Notes: a model not told the origin generated them from the sequence alone. 17,862 bases of DNA from Sandaracinaceae bacterium (GCA_012514415.1 JAAZAH010000166.1:1-17862); one strand, 5' to 3'. Positions 8,725-15,427 are shown, counted from the stretch's first letter. Translations and numbers: made by a program.

Positions 8725-9508
8725 CGAGCCCTCCTTCGGTTCGAGTCGGGTGACGCGAAATCGCGCGGTTTTCTGCCGCGTCTGCTAGCAAGAGCGCTTG
8801 CCCCTGCGGCATTTGGGTGTGGCAATCTGCCGCATCATGTCCTGCGCCATGTCCCGCTCGGAGCGGGCGAAGGATGACGAAGATGGCGCCGAGCACGAGC
8901 GCGCCGACAAGGACGGCGCGGCCGAAGGTCGCGCGGCGATGTGCGAGAAGGCGGAGGATTCCCTGCGAGAAGATGAGACCGGGCGAAGAAGCCACGGCAA
9001 AGCTCGCCATCCCGAGCGCGCCAGCCATCGGATCGCCCGCCGTCGCAGCCACAGCGAAGGCGCCATAAAGGGCGCCGCAGGGGAGAAGCCCCGTGATAAG
9101 GCCGAGCCCGACGGGCAGGGCGAGCCCGGGGCGATTCTGCGTTTGACCCTTCGGGCGTTTAAGCGAAGCCGCAGGGATAAGTGCCGAGGATTGAGTGGTA
9201 TTTTCGCCGTTCTGCCTTCCGAGGCGGCCGATTCGATAGGCCGAGAGGAGGAGGGCGAAGGCCGTGATAAGCGCAAAAATCCAGGCCGTGGCACCGCCTG
9301 AGAGCGCTTCCCGGACGGGGAGGAGCGCAAAGGCCGCGAGCGCGCCTAGGCTCGAATAGGCGGCGATGCGCGCAAGCTGATACCCCACGCCGCTCCGAAC
9401 CGAGCCGGAACACGCGCCGGCAATCGGGCCGCACATCCCGATGCAATGCGGGATGGAGGCGAGCCCAAGCGCCGCGCCGGCACCGATGGCGATTAGCGTG
9501 GCGCTCAT
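8711..9508 (-). CDS. TauE/UreH-like (DsbD_2-type) membrane protein
   Basis: A 265-aa integral membrane protein of the family often annotated 'sulfite exporter TauE/SafE' or UreH/DsbD_2. Several cbb3 operons carry one, and a role in copper handling or oxidase assembly is suspected. The first helix contains H21-C22-I-G-M-C26-G, and a later helix has LPCG (C144) followed by LYGA, both hallmarks of this family. About six hydrophobic segments are visible. The C-terminal tail after about 217 is soluble and has possible metal ligands H220, H224, C229, H230 and M233. I prefer ATG 9508, eight bases after GAGG, over the in-frame GTG at 9517, which lacks a site. It is the first gene of the cco operon. 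The substrate is unknown. Confidence 0.82.
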   Translation of the reverse strand: MSATLIAIGAGAALGLASIPHCIGMCGPIAGACSGSVRSGVGYQLARIAAYSSLGALAAFALLPVREALSGGATAWIFALITAFALLLSAYRIGRLGRQNGENTTQSSALIPAASLKRPKGQTQNRPGLALPVGLGLITGLLPCGALYGAFAVAATAGDPMAGALGMASFAVASSPGLIFSQGILRLLAHRRATFGRAVLVGALVLGAIFVILRPLRAGHGAGHDAADCHTQMPQGQALLLADAAENRAISRHPTRTEGGLDERG

Positions 9509-9540
9509 CTCATGCACCTCGTGCGGGGCTCAAAGTACCG

Positions 9541-9561
9541 ATGTTGAAAGGGGGACAACAT
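9541..9561 (-). promoter_or_regulatory. Inverted repeat in the cco operon leader
   Basis: ATGTTG (9541-9546) and CAACAT (9556-9561) are perfect 6-bp arms around a 9-base loop. The repeat falls within the predicted leader RNA between the inferred start near 9578 and the first gene. It could be an RNA hairpin or a repressor site. There is no T tract, so it is not an ordinary terminator. Confidence 0.3.
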
Positions 9562-9588
9562 GTGGAGGGGTCCGTATGAACGCTGTCT

Positions 9589-9604
9589 AGCAACGCGCAT
9601 GCCA
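9589..9604 (-). promoter_or_regulatory. Sigma-54 promoter of the cco operon
   Basis: Read on the minus strand the site is TGGCATGCGCGTTGCT. It matches the sigma-54 consensus TGGCAC-N5-TTGCW with the required GG-N10-GC spacing; only the C of CAC is changed to T, a common variant, and the base before it is T, as preferred. The start point would be near 9578, giving a leader of about 70 bases before ATG 9508. The operon it faces ends in a gene for a sigma-54 activator. No FNR-type TTGAT-N4-ATCAA was seen near it. Confidence 0.75.
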
Positions 9605-9655
9605 AGTTGCGAAGACTCGGAGCGCATTGGATGCGGGGAGGCGAGCTGGTTGGAG

Positions 9656-9722
9656 TTGTGCGCATATTTTGCGCGCAAAGGCAAGCGTTGCGCTTAGGTG
9701 TTCTCGAAACGCAGAATCTGCG
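9656..9722. promoter_or_regulatory. Cluster of inverted repeats, candidate activator sites
   Basis: Three dyads lie upstream of the predicted sigma-54 promoter, roughly 80 to 145 bases before the inferred start. TTGTGCGC (9656-9663) pairs with GCGCGCAA (9671-9678) with one mismatch. GCGCAA (9673-9678) pairs with TTGCGC (9688-9693). CGCAGAATCTGCG (9710-9722) is a perfect 6-bp dyad with one central base. NtrC-type activators bind dyads at this distance. Which of the three, if any, is the site cannot be decided from one sequence. Confidence 0.4.
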
Positions 9723-10171
9723 CGACCCTCCGCCTGTGTTGAAAGCATACCCATGCCTACGTTTGCTCACTTCGAGGGGGTGGAATTTCGTCTGAGATTC
9801 TTCGCGCATCCACGCGCCCGCTGCTCGATGTGTGCTCGAAAGCATGCGAACACACATCTTCGAGGACTGCGGATTGCGAGGAACCTACGCCTGATGCGCG
9901 ATTCCGCCTCCGAGCCGATGAGGGCGAGCACAGGTCATTGGTTGAGTTCCCTTTCGGCCTACTGCGTCGTGTGCGCGCGGGGCGCTGGAGCATCGACGGT
10001 TGGGTCCGGTGGGATGTTCGTTGAGTTCTCTCTGAGCTCTTTATGAAACCAAAATGGCGATCCGTCAAAGCGCCTCGGCCCGGGGGCTCGCTGCGCTACC
10101 CTTGGGCTCACTCGCCAAGACTTTTGCGGTCCATGGCTTCGAGGAGCACGGGGAGCCGCGTTTCGCGCCGT
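9723..10171. other. Stretch without a convincing gene
   Basis: Several open frames of 60-140 codons cross this region on both strands, but their products are rich in Arg, Ser and Cys, lack recognisable domains, have no good ribosome binding sites and contradict one another. I see no tRNA or CRISPR pattern. The only clear structure is an inverted repeat: GATGTGTG at 9827-9834 and CACACATC at 9851-9858 with a 16-base spacer. Confidence 0.5.
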
Positions 10172-10615
10172 CTATGAGCGCGATGCGCTTCGACGAGCCG
10201 GGTTCGCATCGGATGCGGCTCGAGAGGCTTCTCCCCTCGCCGTCTCGGTGTGCACGTTCATCAACATGAGATGCCGCTCGACGAGTCGCTCTTCGCCTTC
10301 CTCAAGATGCCGAACAAGCTCGCCTTCTTCGTAGTACGGCCCGCGCATCGGGGGACCGCCGACTTCGCGATCCAAGAGAAGCTGCCGGAACATCGCGACC
10401 TCGGTGCGCGTCTTGAGATCGGGGCTCGAGCTGAGATGCCGCAGAAGCGCCTCGCGCGTTTCGCGACGCGTCTCTTCCATCCGCGGAAGAATGCGCATCG
10501 CGGCAGGGAAGCGGAGCTCGAGCGCGAAAAGACAATCAAGCAGCGCGCGCTCGACGGGAGCGCTTCGAAGGAGACGCTTTCGAAGCGCGGCAGAAGATTG
10601 AGCGGGCAAAAACAT
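10172..10615 (-). CDS. Hypothetical protein
   Basis: A 147-aa open frame whose product is charged and probably helical, with no membrane segment, signal peptide or motif I recognise. Residues about 45-115 are rich in Glu, Arg and Leu in an amphipathic pattern; the last 25 residues are Ala/Ser/Arg-rich and look unstructured. The ATG at 10615 has no Shine-Dalgarno sequence, and it starts only 22 bases from the divergent gene at 10638. A plus-strand frame (10250-10825) covers the same bases with similarly coding-like composition, so strand choice is not secure. I favour the minus strand because its product looks more protein-like. Function unknown. Confidence 0.45.
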   Translation of the reverse strand: MFLPAQSSAALRKRLLRSAPVERALLDCLFALELRFPAAMRILPRMEETRRETREALLRHLSSSPDLKTRTEVAMFRQLLLDREVGGPPMRGPYYEEGELVRHLEEGEERLVERHLMLMNVHTETARGEASRAASDANPARRSASRS

Positions 10616-10637
10616 CGAGTTGGGCTAGATTTCACTT

Positions 10638-10940
10638 GTGGAGACGAAAAGCAAGCTCGAGCGCATCACGGAAGAGGCCTGCGCCCGTTACGGACTTCGG
10701 AACGACGATCGCTTCCTCGTGAGATCGCTCCTGCGCCGCCCGCAAAACGCGTGGCCGGCATGCTGCGGCTCCGGTTGTGCGACGTGTATGGACGATGTGG
10801 TCGCTGCCGCGATGTACATCCTTGAACACACGACCGAGGAAGAGAGAACGGGCAAACAGTCCGCGTCGGCGTCCGATTCGGAGCGCGCCGCGAGCGGCGA
10901 AAAATCCGGACCGAGCGGCTTGCCGCAAAGGCGGGCATGA
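10638..10940 (+). CDS. Oxidoreductase-like domain protein (cysteine-motif)
   Basis: A 100-aa protein with P-x-x-CCGSGC-x-x-C at 40-50 (C42, C43, C47, C50) followed by MDDV. This matches the short oxidoreductase-like domain (PF09791 type), whose cysteines may bind metal or act in redox; the molecular role of the family is not established. The C-terminal third (about 70-100) is polar and Ser/Gly-rich, probably disordered. The only possible start is GTG at 10638, and no Shine-Dalgarno precedes it, so it may be leaderless or the true start may differ. Its stop overlaps the next ATG as ATGA, so it is co-translated with the esterase gene, the first step of a plus-strand operon. Confidence 0.72.
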   Translation: METKSKLERITEEACARYGLRNDDRFLVRSLLRRPQNAWPACCGSGCATCMDDVVAAAMYILEHTTEEERTGKQSASASDSERAASGEKSGPSGLPQRRA

Positions 10941-12223
10941 ACGCGCTCTCGGGCTTGATGGTCTGGCCCGATTTCTCGGTGCTTATCGGACAGCTTGCGC
11001 TTTTTGCCGGCATCGTCTCCTTTCTTCTCACGCTGAACGCCGCACGGCCTCTCTTTATGGGTGGCTCGACCTTGGGCATCTTCTCTTTTTTCAGCGGATG
11101 GCTCGTCGCTGAGCTCGCGGCGCACCATCTCATCGCGCAGGGGCTCGTCTTCGCTTTCTTCATTGCGCTCGGCGCCCTAGGGAGCTGGCAGGGGGTGCTT
11201 GGCATCGTCCTCGGCGGACTGTCTTCGGGCCTTCTATTGCGCCTACACCGTCGCGCGTATCTTACGGATGAGAGCGTGAAAGATGCGCTCGAAGAGGCTC
11301 TCGGCGAAGAGTTTGACGCGGAGCTCGCCCTCGCGTCCGAGAGCGAACGCCTCCCCATCCGCCAGCTCCTATTTCCTTTTTCGTATCACGATCGGCGCGT
11401 CGAACGGCTCCGCGATGAGATCGTGCACGAGTTTGAAGACGGGCTCACGCTCCGCGCCGACGTGTACCGGCGCGCCGATGCACCGGAGAACGCTCCGATG
11501 CTGGTCTATTTTCATGGCGGCGCCTGGGTTCTCGGGTTCAAGCGCTATCAAGGCCTTCCCTTCATGAGCCGCCTCGCCGCACATGGCTGGGTCTGCGTAA
11601 GTGTGGATTACCGACGCAGCCCAAGATACCGCTTCCCGGCACATCTTGAGGATGCGAAGCGCGGCGTTGCTTGGGCGCGCGAACATGCCGAGCGTCTCGG
11701 CGCAGATCCCTCATTCATCGTCGTGTCGGGAAATAGCGCAGGCGCCCATCTCGCCTCCCTCGTGGCGCTCACCCCCGACCGCCCCGAACTCCAACCCGGA
11801 TTCGAAGACGCGGATACGAGTGTCGCTGCCTGCGTGAGCTTTTACGGTGTTTACGACTTCCTCAATCGGGGCGGGCATTTCAAGCGCTTCGGCCTTCGCT
11901 TCCTCGTCGAACGGCTCGTGATCGGGATGAAGGCCGAGGAAAATCACGAGGCCCGTTCGCTTTATTCACTCGCGAGCCCGATCGATCACGTTCACCCAGA
12001 CGCGCCACCGTTTTTCATCGTGCACGGCGAATTCGACAGCCTCGTCCCGGTGGGCGAAGCGCGCGATTTCGCACGAGCCCTCCGCGAGATCTCGCGTTCT
12101 CCAGTCATCTATGCCGAGATCCCCGGGGCCCAACACGCTTTCGAGGTCTTCCGATCGGTGAGGGCGCATCTCACCTTGCGTGCCATCGTTGGCTTCCTAA
12201 ATCACCTTGCAAAGAGACCTTAG
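10937..12223 (+). CDS. Membrane-anchored HSL-family alpha/beta hydrolase
   Basis: A 428-aa two-part protein. Residues about 14-102 hold four hydrophobic segments, predicting a membrane anchor. From about 150 onwards is an alpha/beta hydrolase of the hormone-sensitive-lipase (family IV) type: oxyanion motif H193-G-G, VDYRRSP at 223-229, nucleophile elbow G265-N-S267-A-G269, acid D367 in HGEFD and H400 in GAQHAF. The triad is complete, so it should be an active carboxylesterase or lipase; the substrate cannot be read from sequence. HSL-type enzymes are usually soluble, so the four-helix N-terminus is unusual. The ATG overlaps the upstream stop by four bases, and the next gene starts 18 bases downstream. 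Confidence 0.9.
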   Translation: MNALSGLMVWPDFSVLIGQLALFAGIVSFLLTLNAARPLFMGGSTLGIFSFFSGWLVAELAAHHLIAQGLVFAFFIALGALGSWQGVLGIVLGGLSSGLLLRLHRRAYLTDESVKDALEEALGEEFDAELALASESERLPIRQLLFPFSYHDRRVERLRDEIVHEFEDGLTLRADVYRRADAPENAPMLVYFHGGAWVLGFKRYQGLPFMSRLAAHGWVCVSVDYRRSPRYRFPAHLEDAKRGVAWAREHAERLGADPSFIVVSGNSAGAHLASLVALTPDRPELQPGFEDADTSVAACVSFYGVYDFLNRGGHFKRFGLRFLVERLVIGMKAEENHEARSLYSLASPIDHVHPDAPPFFIVHGEFDSLVPVGEARDFARALREISRSPVIYAEIPGAQHAFEVFRSVRAHLTLRAIVGFLNHLAKRP

Positions 12224-12241
12224 ACTCGAGGATAGTGCAGC

Positions 12242-12823
12242 ATGCTCGGATTGAAATGTGCAGGGACGCTTCCGGGGTTTACCCGCCTCGCCGACGAATT
12301 TCTGATGGCGCTCGATTTTCTTGACGACGATTCGCTCTTTGGAAGCGATGAGGGCGCGTTTTCGTTTGTGGACGAGGCGATCCGCCGGGTCCGCTCGTTC
12401 GCGAGAGGTGGTGCGGACGTGCGTGGGACGGCGCGAACGGCTCGAGGGCTCGCCCTCTTCGAGCTCCAGGGCTACGACTACGCCGCCGCGTTCGGGCGGG
12501 AGGAAATCACCGGCTCACCCGGCAGCTTTGAGGCGCTCGGCGAAAGACTTCGGGCGCTTGCGAACGATGCAAAGAGCAAAGCCGAAGGAGAGCACGTCCC
12601 GGTGGGCATCCTCTTCGTCGCGCTTGTCGGCGATTCGGCCGAGGAGATCGAAGGCACCATTGAAGAGGCGCGGCGAAATGGCTTCACTGAGGCGCTCGCC
12701 TATTCGATCCCGACGAAGCCCGAAGAGACGAGCGCGCCTTGGTATGGCGGCCGCTATAAAGGTGTGCTCTTTGCCGCCGCGCGCCCTGCCGAAGGCGAGG
12801 GGGCAGCGGAGAGCTCAAGCTGA
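12242..12823 (+). CDS. Hypothetical protein in esterase-HIT-sufE operon
   Basis: A 193-aa soluble protein that I do not recognise. It has no signal peptide, membrane segment or cysteine motif; the single cysteine is C6. Its N-terminal half is acidic (a run of D28, D29, D30 among others), and a central beta-like stretch GILFVALVGDS (about 122-132) is followed by an acidic helix and an APWYGGRYKG loop near the C-terminus. The C-terminal tail is low-complexity Ala/Glu/Ser. ATG 12242 has GAGGA about nine bases upstream. It lies 18 bases after the esterase and 12 before the HIT gene, so it is almost certainly a cistron of the same operon. Coding status is well supported by this packing; function is unknown. 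Confidence 0.8.
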   Translation: MLGLKCAGTLPGFTRLADEFLMALDFLDDDSLFGSDEGAFSFVDEAIRRVRSFARGGADVRGTARTARGLALFELQGYDYAAAFGREEITGSPGSFEALGERLRALANDAKSKAEGEHVPVGILFVALVGDSAEEIEGTIEEARRNGFTEALAYSIPTKPEETSAPWYGGRYKGVLFAAARPAEGEGAAESSS

Positions 12824-12835
12824 TAAACTAGGCGC

Positions 12836-13267
12836 ATGCAAGAGACGATCTTCAGCAGAATCATCCGAGGCGAGCTGCCTGCTCATAAAGTTTACGAAGA
12901 TGAGCATGTGCTCGCGTTTCTCGATATCGGTCCCCTCAGCAAAGGACATACGCTCGTCATCCCCAAGGAGGCGAAGGCGTACGTTCACGAGCTGAGCGAT
13001 GAGTCGATGGCGGCCGTTGGCCGCGTCCTTCCGCGTCTCTGCCGCGCGGTGCGCGAAGTCACCGGAGTCGAGCAATACAACATTCTCCAGAACAACGGGC
13101 CGATGGCACATCAAGCCGTTTTTCACGTCCATTTTCACATCATCCCGAAGCCCAACGAAGAGGAGGGGCTCGGGATTGGATGGTCTCCCAAGGCCTTCGA
13201 TCACGAGGAGGGCGCAAAACTCGCCGAAGCCATCCGAAGGGCGCTCGAGGGCGGGGAGCAGGCCTGA
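12836..13267 (+). CDS. HIT-family nucleotide hydrolase
   Basis: A 143-aa histidine-triad protein, full length for the HINT/Hit branch. It starts with the typical (I)FSRIIRGELPAHKVYEDE region, has GHTLVIPK at 37-44, and ends the fold with the triad H97-V-H99-F-H101-IIPK; H99 should be the nucleophile that attacks the nucleotide alpha-phosphate. Such enzymes hydrolyse aminoacyl- or phosphoramidate nucleotides or dinucleotide polyphosphates; which one applies here is open. Cytoplasmic. It lies 12 bases after the unknown 193-aa gene with only a weak AGG before the ATG, which suggests coupling to it, and 39 bases before sufE. Confidence 0.95.
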   Translation: MQETIFSRIIRGELPAHKVYEDEHVLAFLDIGPLSKGHTLVIPKEAKAYVHELSDESMAAVGRVLPRLCRAVREVTGVEQYNILQNNGPMAHQAVFHVHFHIIPKPNEEEGLGIGWSPKAFDHEEGAKLAEAIRRALEGGEQA

Positions 13268-13306
13268 GGCAGACCGTTTCGGTGGCCAGGGAGGCGCACG
13301 AGCGCT

Positions 13307-13729
13307 ATGAGCCTTGCGATGATGACGCTCGATGAACTGAGAGAGAGCTTCGACTATCTCGACGATTGGCTGGATAAATACCGGATGATCATCGAGCTCG
13401 GGCAGGAGCTCGAGCCGCTCCCGGACGAGGCGCGCATTCCGGCGAATAAGGTGCTTGGTTGCCAGAGCCAAGTTTGGCTCATCGCTGAGCCCTCAAAAGA
13501 GCGCGAAGGAGCCCTCCATTTCATCGCGGATTCGGACGCGCATATCGTGCGGGGCCTCGTCGCCATCGTGATGATGCTCTTTGACCATAAGCGACCCGAA
13601 GAGATCGAAGCGCTCGATCCCCGTCCGATCTTCGCAGAGCTCGGTCTTGATCAGCACCTCAGCCAAGGCAGGAGCAACGGCCTCCTGTCGATGGTCGGAA
13701 AAATCAAAGAGCTCGCCCGCGCCGCCTGA
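13307..13729 (+). CDS. sufE: SufE-like cysteine desulfuration protein
   Basis: A 140-aa protein of the SufE family, which accepts sulfane sulfur from the SufS cysteine desulfurase and stimulates iron-sulfur cluster assembly. The active-site cysteine is C52 in VLGCQSQVW, and the downstream pattern (HFIADSDAHIVRGLVAI, LGLDQHLSQGRSNGL) is that of SufE. Length is normal. ATG 13307 is used; two further in-frame methionines at positions 5 and 6 are possible starts, and the GGGAGG upstream is rather far from the first one. No sufS or other suf gene is in the window, so it is not in a classical suf operon. It appears to close the 10638-13729 operon. Confidence 0.95.
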   Translation: MSLAMMTLDELRESFDYLDDWLDKYRMIIELGQELEPLPDEARIPANKVLGCQSQVWLIAEPSKEREGALHFIADSDAHIVRGLVAIVMMLFDHKRPEEIEALDPRPIFAELGLDQHLSQGRSNGLLSMVGKIKELARAA

Positions 13730-13742
13730 GCGTCTCCTCGCC

Positions 13743-13770
13743 CGCGCCGCCGGCGCGTTTCGCTATTTTG
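13743..13770 (+). terminator. Possible hairpin terminator after sufE
   Basis: CGCGCC (13743-13748) and GGCGCG (13752-13757) form a perfect GC-only stem with a 3-base loop, followed by TTTCGCTATTTT, an interrupted T-rich stretch. It sits 14 bases after the sufE stop and before an independently starting gene. The T tract is imperfect, so the call is tentative. Confidence 0.4.
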
Positions 13771-13830
13771 CCCGCGGGGCTTGTTCTCGGCGCGGTTTCC
13801 CCCGATCGTGAAGAAGGATGCACGAGCTGT

Positions 13831-13847
13831 CGCGTCAAAATGACGCG
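13831..13847. promoter_or_regulatory. Candidate operator before the monooxygenase gene
   Basis: CGCGTCAAAATGACGCG is a perfect inverted repeat, 7-bp arms around AAA. It ends a few bases before the GGAAAGGAGG ribosome binding site and 20 bases before the GTG start. Short perfect dyads here are typical sites for TetR- or MarR-like repressors of monooxygenase genes, but no such regulator is visible nearby. A leader hairpin is the alternative. Confidence 0.45.
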
Positions 13848-13866
13848 GAGGGGAAAGGAGGGGCGC

Positions 13867-15396
13867 GTGAGCGTGATCATTGTGGGAGCCGGCCCAACGG
13901 GCCTAATGCTCGCCGGCGATCTTGCCGAAGCCGGCGTGCCGGTTCGAGTCCTCGAGAAGCGCGCCCATGAATCGAACCTCACGCGTGCCTTTGCCCTCCA
14001 TGCACGCTCGCTCGAATACCTCGACGCGCGCGGTCTCGCCGATCGCCTCGTTTCTGAGAGCTTTCCTGTTCCCGAAGTGCGTGCGGATCTCGGAAAGGGT
14101 CGGGTCGTTCGACTCGATCTCCGTCATCCGGAGAGCCGCTTCCCCTTCGTCTTGATGATCCAACAGGCCCGGACCGAGGCGCGCTTGCTCGAGCGGGCCG
14201 AGCGACAAGGGGCGAAGATCGTGCGTGGCGCCGAGGTTATCGATCTCAGCGAACAAGACGGCGGGGTCTCGCTCCGTGTGCTCGAAGGCGGGAGAGAGCG
14301 TTTCGAGCGGGCCGATTATGTCGTCGGTGCCGATGGAGCGCATAGCAAAATTCGTGAGAAGCTTGGCGTTCCGTTCGAAGGGCGAAGTTATCGAACGCAT
14401 CTCCTCCTCGCCGACGTGCGCCTCCACGAGGTGCTCACGCCCGCGATCACGCCGATGATCGGGAGCGATGGCGTCGCGCTTCTTACGCCGTTTGGCGATG
14501 GGTGGTTTCGGGCGACAGTTTGGGATCGGCGTCAAGCGCGCGTCCCTTTGGAGGAGCCGCTTCAATTCGAAGAAATCGCCGAGTCGCTTCGTCGACTCTC
14601 GCGCAGTGCCTTGCACCTTGAGGAGGTGCGATGGTCGAGCCGTTTCCTCACGGAGCGCAGGCACGCCCGGTACTACCGCCGCGGCCGCGTTTTTCTCGCG
14701 GGCGACGCGGCGCATGTGCACTCGCCGATGGGCGCAATGGGCATGAGCGTGGGGCTGCAGGACGCGGGAAATCTCTCGTGGAAGCTCGCGGCCGTGCATC
14801 ATGGATGGGCCCCACAGTGGCTGCTCGATAGCTATGAACGTGAGCGAAAGCCCATCGCGCGCAGGACGATCTACGTCAGCGGCTTCATCCTGAGTCTCGC
14901 TGTCGCTCCGGCGATCATCCGGGCCGTGCGGCCCTATCTCGTGCCTGCCATCACGAGCGTACCGCGCATCGCGGAGAGCGCGCGTCTTCTCATTTCGGGG
15001 CTTGGCTATGGATACGGGGCGCCGGCGGGAGTGCCAAACGCGCCGAGGACCGGAGAGAGGGTTGGCGATCATCCAATCCTGCCCAAGCTCGAGGGTCGCA
15101 ACGCCCGATCTGGGGAGTCGAAGGGCGCAGGCAGCACAAGGCGCCTCTATGAAGTGATGGATGGCATTCGCTTCGTCCTCATCGACTCAACGCGCTCAAA
15201 GGAGATCGAGGAGGCGTCGCGAGCCTGGTCCGATCGGCTCATCTTCGCGACGAGCGAAGAGCCTCTTTTGAACGATCTCGGAGTCCTTCTCATCCGTCCC
15301 GACGGCCACCTCGCATGGAGTGCGCATCGTCCGGATCGGGCAGGCCTTCTCCGAGCGCTCGAGGCGTGGCTCGGTCCCGCGCAAAAGAGCCGATGA
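13867..15396 (+). CDS. FAD-dependent aromatic-ring monooxygenase (PhhA/UbiH-like)
   Basis: A 509-aa flavoprotein monooxygenase of the class A type that uses NAD(P)H and oxygen to hydroxylate aromatic or polyketide-like substrates. The N-terminal dinucleotide motif GAGPTG is at 7-12, the DG motif YVVGADGAHS at 151-160, and the ribityl-binding GD motif at 279-280 in FLAGDAAHVHSP. The C-terminal region after about 400 resembles the thioredoxin-like domain of phenol hydroxylase/MhpA-type enzymes, with RPDGHLAW near the end. I chose the GTG at 13867 because AAAGGAGG lies just upstream; a frame open to 13768 has no such site. It follows sufE by 137 bases, which contain a possible terminator and a perfect dyad, so it is probably transcribed separately. 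Substrate unknown; catabolic, biosynthetic or drug-inactivating roles are all possible. Confidence 0.92.
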   Translation: MSVIIVGAGPTGLMLAGDLAEAGVPVRVLEKRAHESNLTRAFALHARSLEYLDARGLADRLVSESFPVPEVRADLGKGRVVRLDLRHPESRFPFVLMIQQARTEARLLERAERQGAKIVRGAEVIDLSEQDGGVSLRVLEGGRERFERADYVVGADGAHSKIREKLGVPFEGRSYRTHLLLADVRLHEVLTPAITPMIGSDGVALLTPFGDGWFRATVWDRRQARVPLEEPLQFEEIAESLRRLSRSALHLEEVRWSSRFLTERRHARYYRRGRVFLAGDAAHVHSPMGAMGMSVGLQDAGNLSWKLAAVHHGWAPQWLLDSYERERKPIARRTIYVSGFILSLAVAPAIIRAVRPYLVPAITSVPRIAESARLLISGLGYGYGAPAGVPNAPRTGERVGDHPILPKLEGRNARSGESKGAGSTRRLYEVMDGIRFVLIDSTRSKEIEEASRAWSDRLIFATSEEPLLNDLGVLLIRPDGHLAWSAHRPDRAGLLRALEAWLGPAQKSR

Positions 15397-15427
15397 GCGG
15401 CCGGATGGGCCTCGATCGCGCACGCTT

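Noticed and set aside
9651..9666. Plus-strand GG-N10-GC match, as in a sigma-54 promoter
   Set aside because: Only the GG and GC agree; the TTGC element and the CAC are absent, and no gene starts suitably downstream.
9510..9857. Minus-strand open frame of 115 codons upstream of the cco operon
   Set aside because: It covers the predicted sigma-54 promoter and leader, has no ribosome binding site, and its product is Ser/Arg/Pro-rich without any domain.
10195..10222. Hairpin CGCATC-G-GATGCG with outer CGAGCC/GGCTCG arms
   Set aside because: It lies within the end of the hypothetical gene and has no T tract on either strand. It may only reflect GC-rich sequence.
10250..10825. Plus-strand open frame of 191 codons
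   Set aside because: It runs across the start of the oxidoreductase-like gene in another frame and has no recognisable domain. The alternative frames explain the region better, though its first half remains a rival to the minus-strand hypothetical gene.
15397..15427. Bidirectional terminator between the converging monooxygenase and PHP genes
   Set aside because: The only stem is a weak GGCC/GGCC pairing with bulges, and a short T run exists on one side only.
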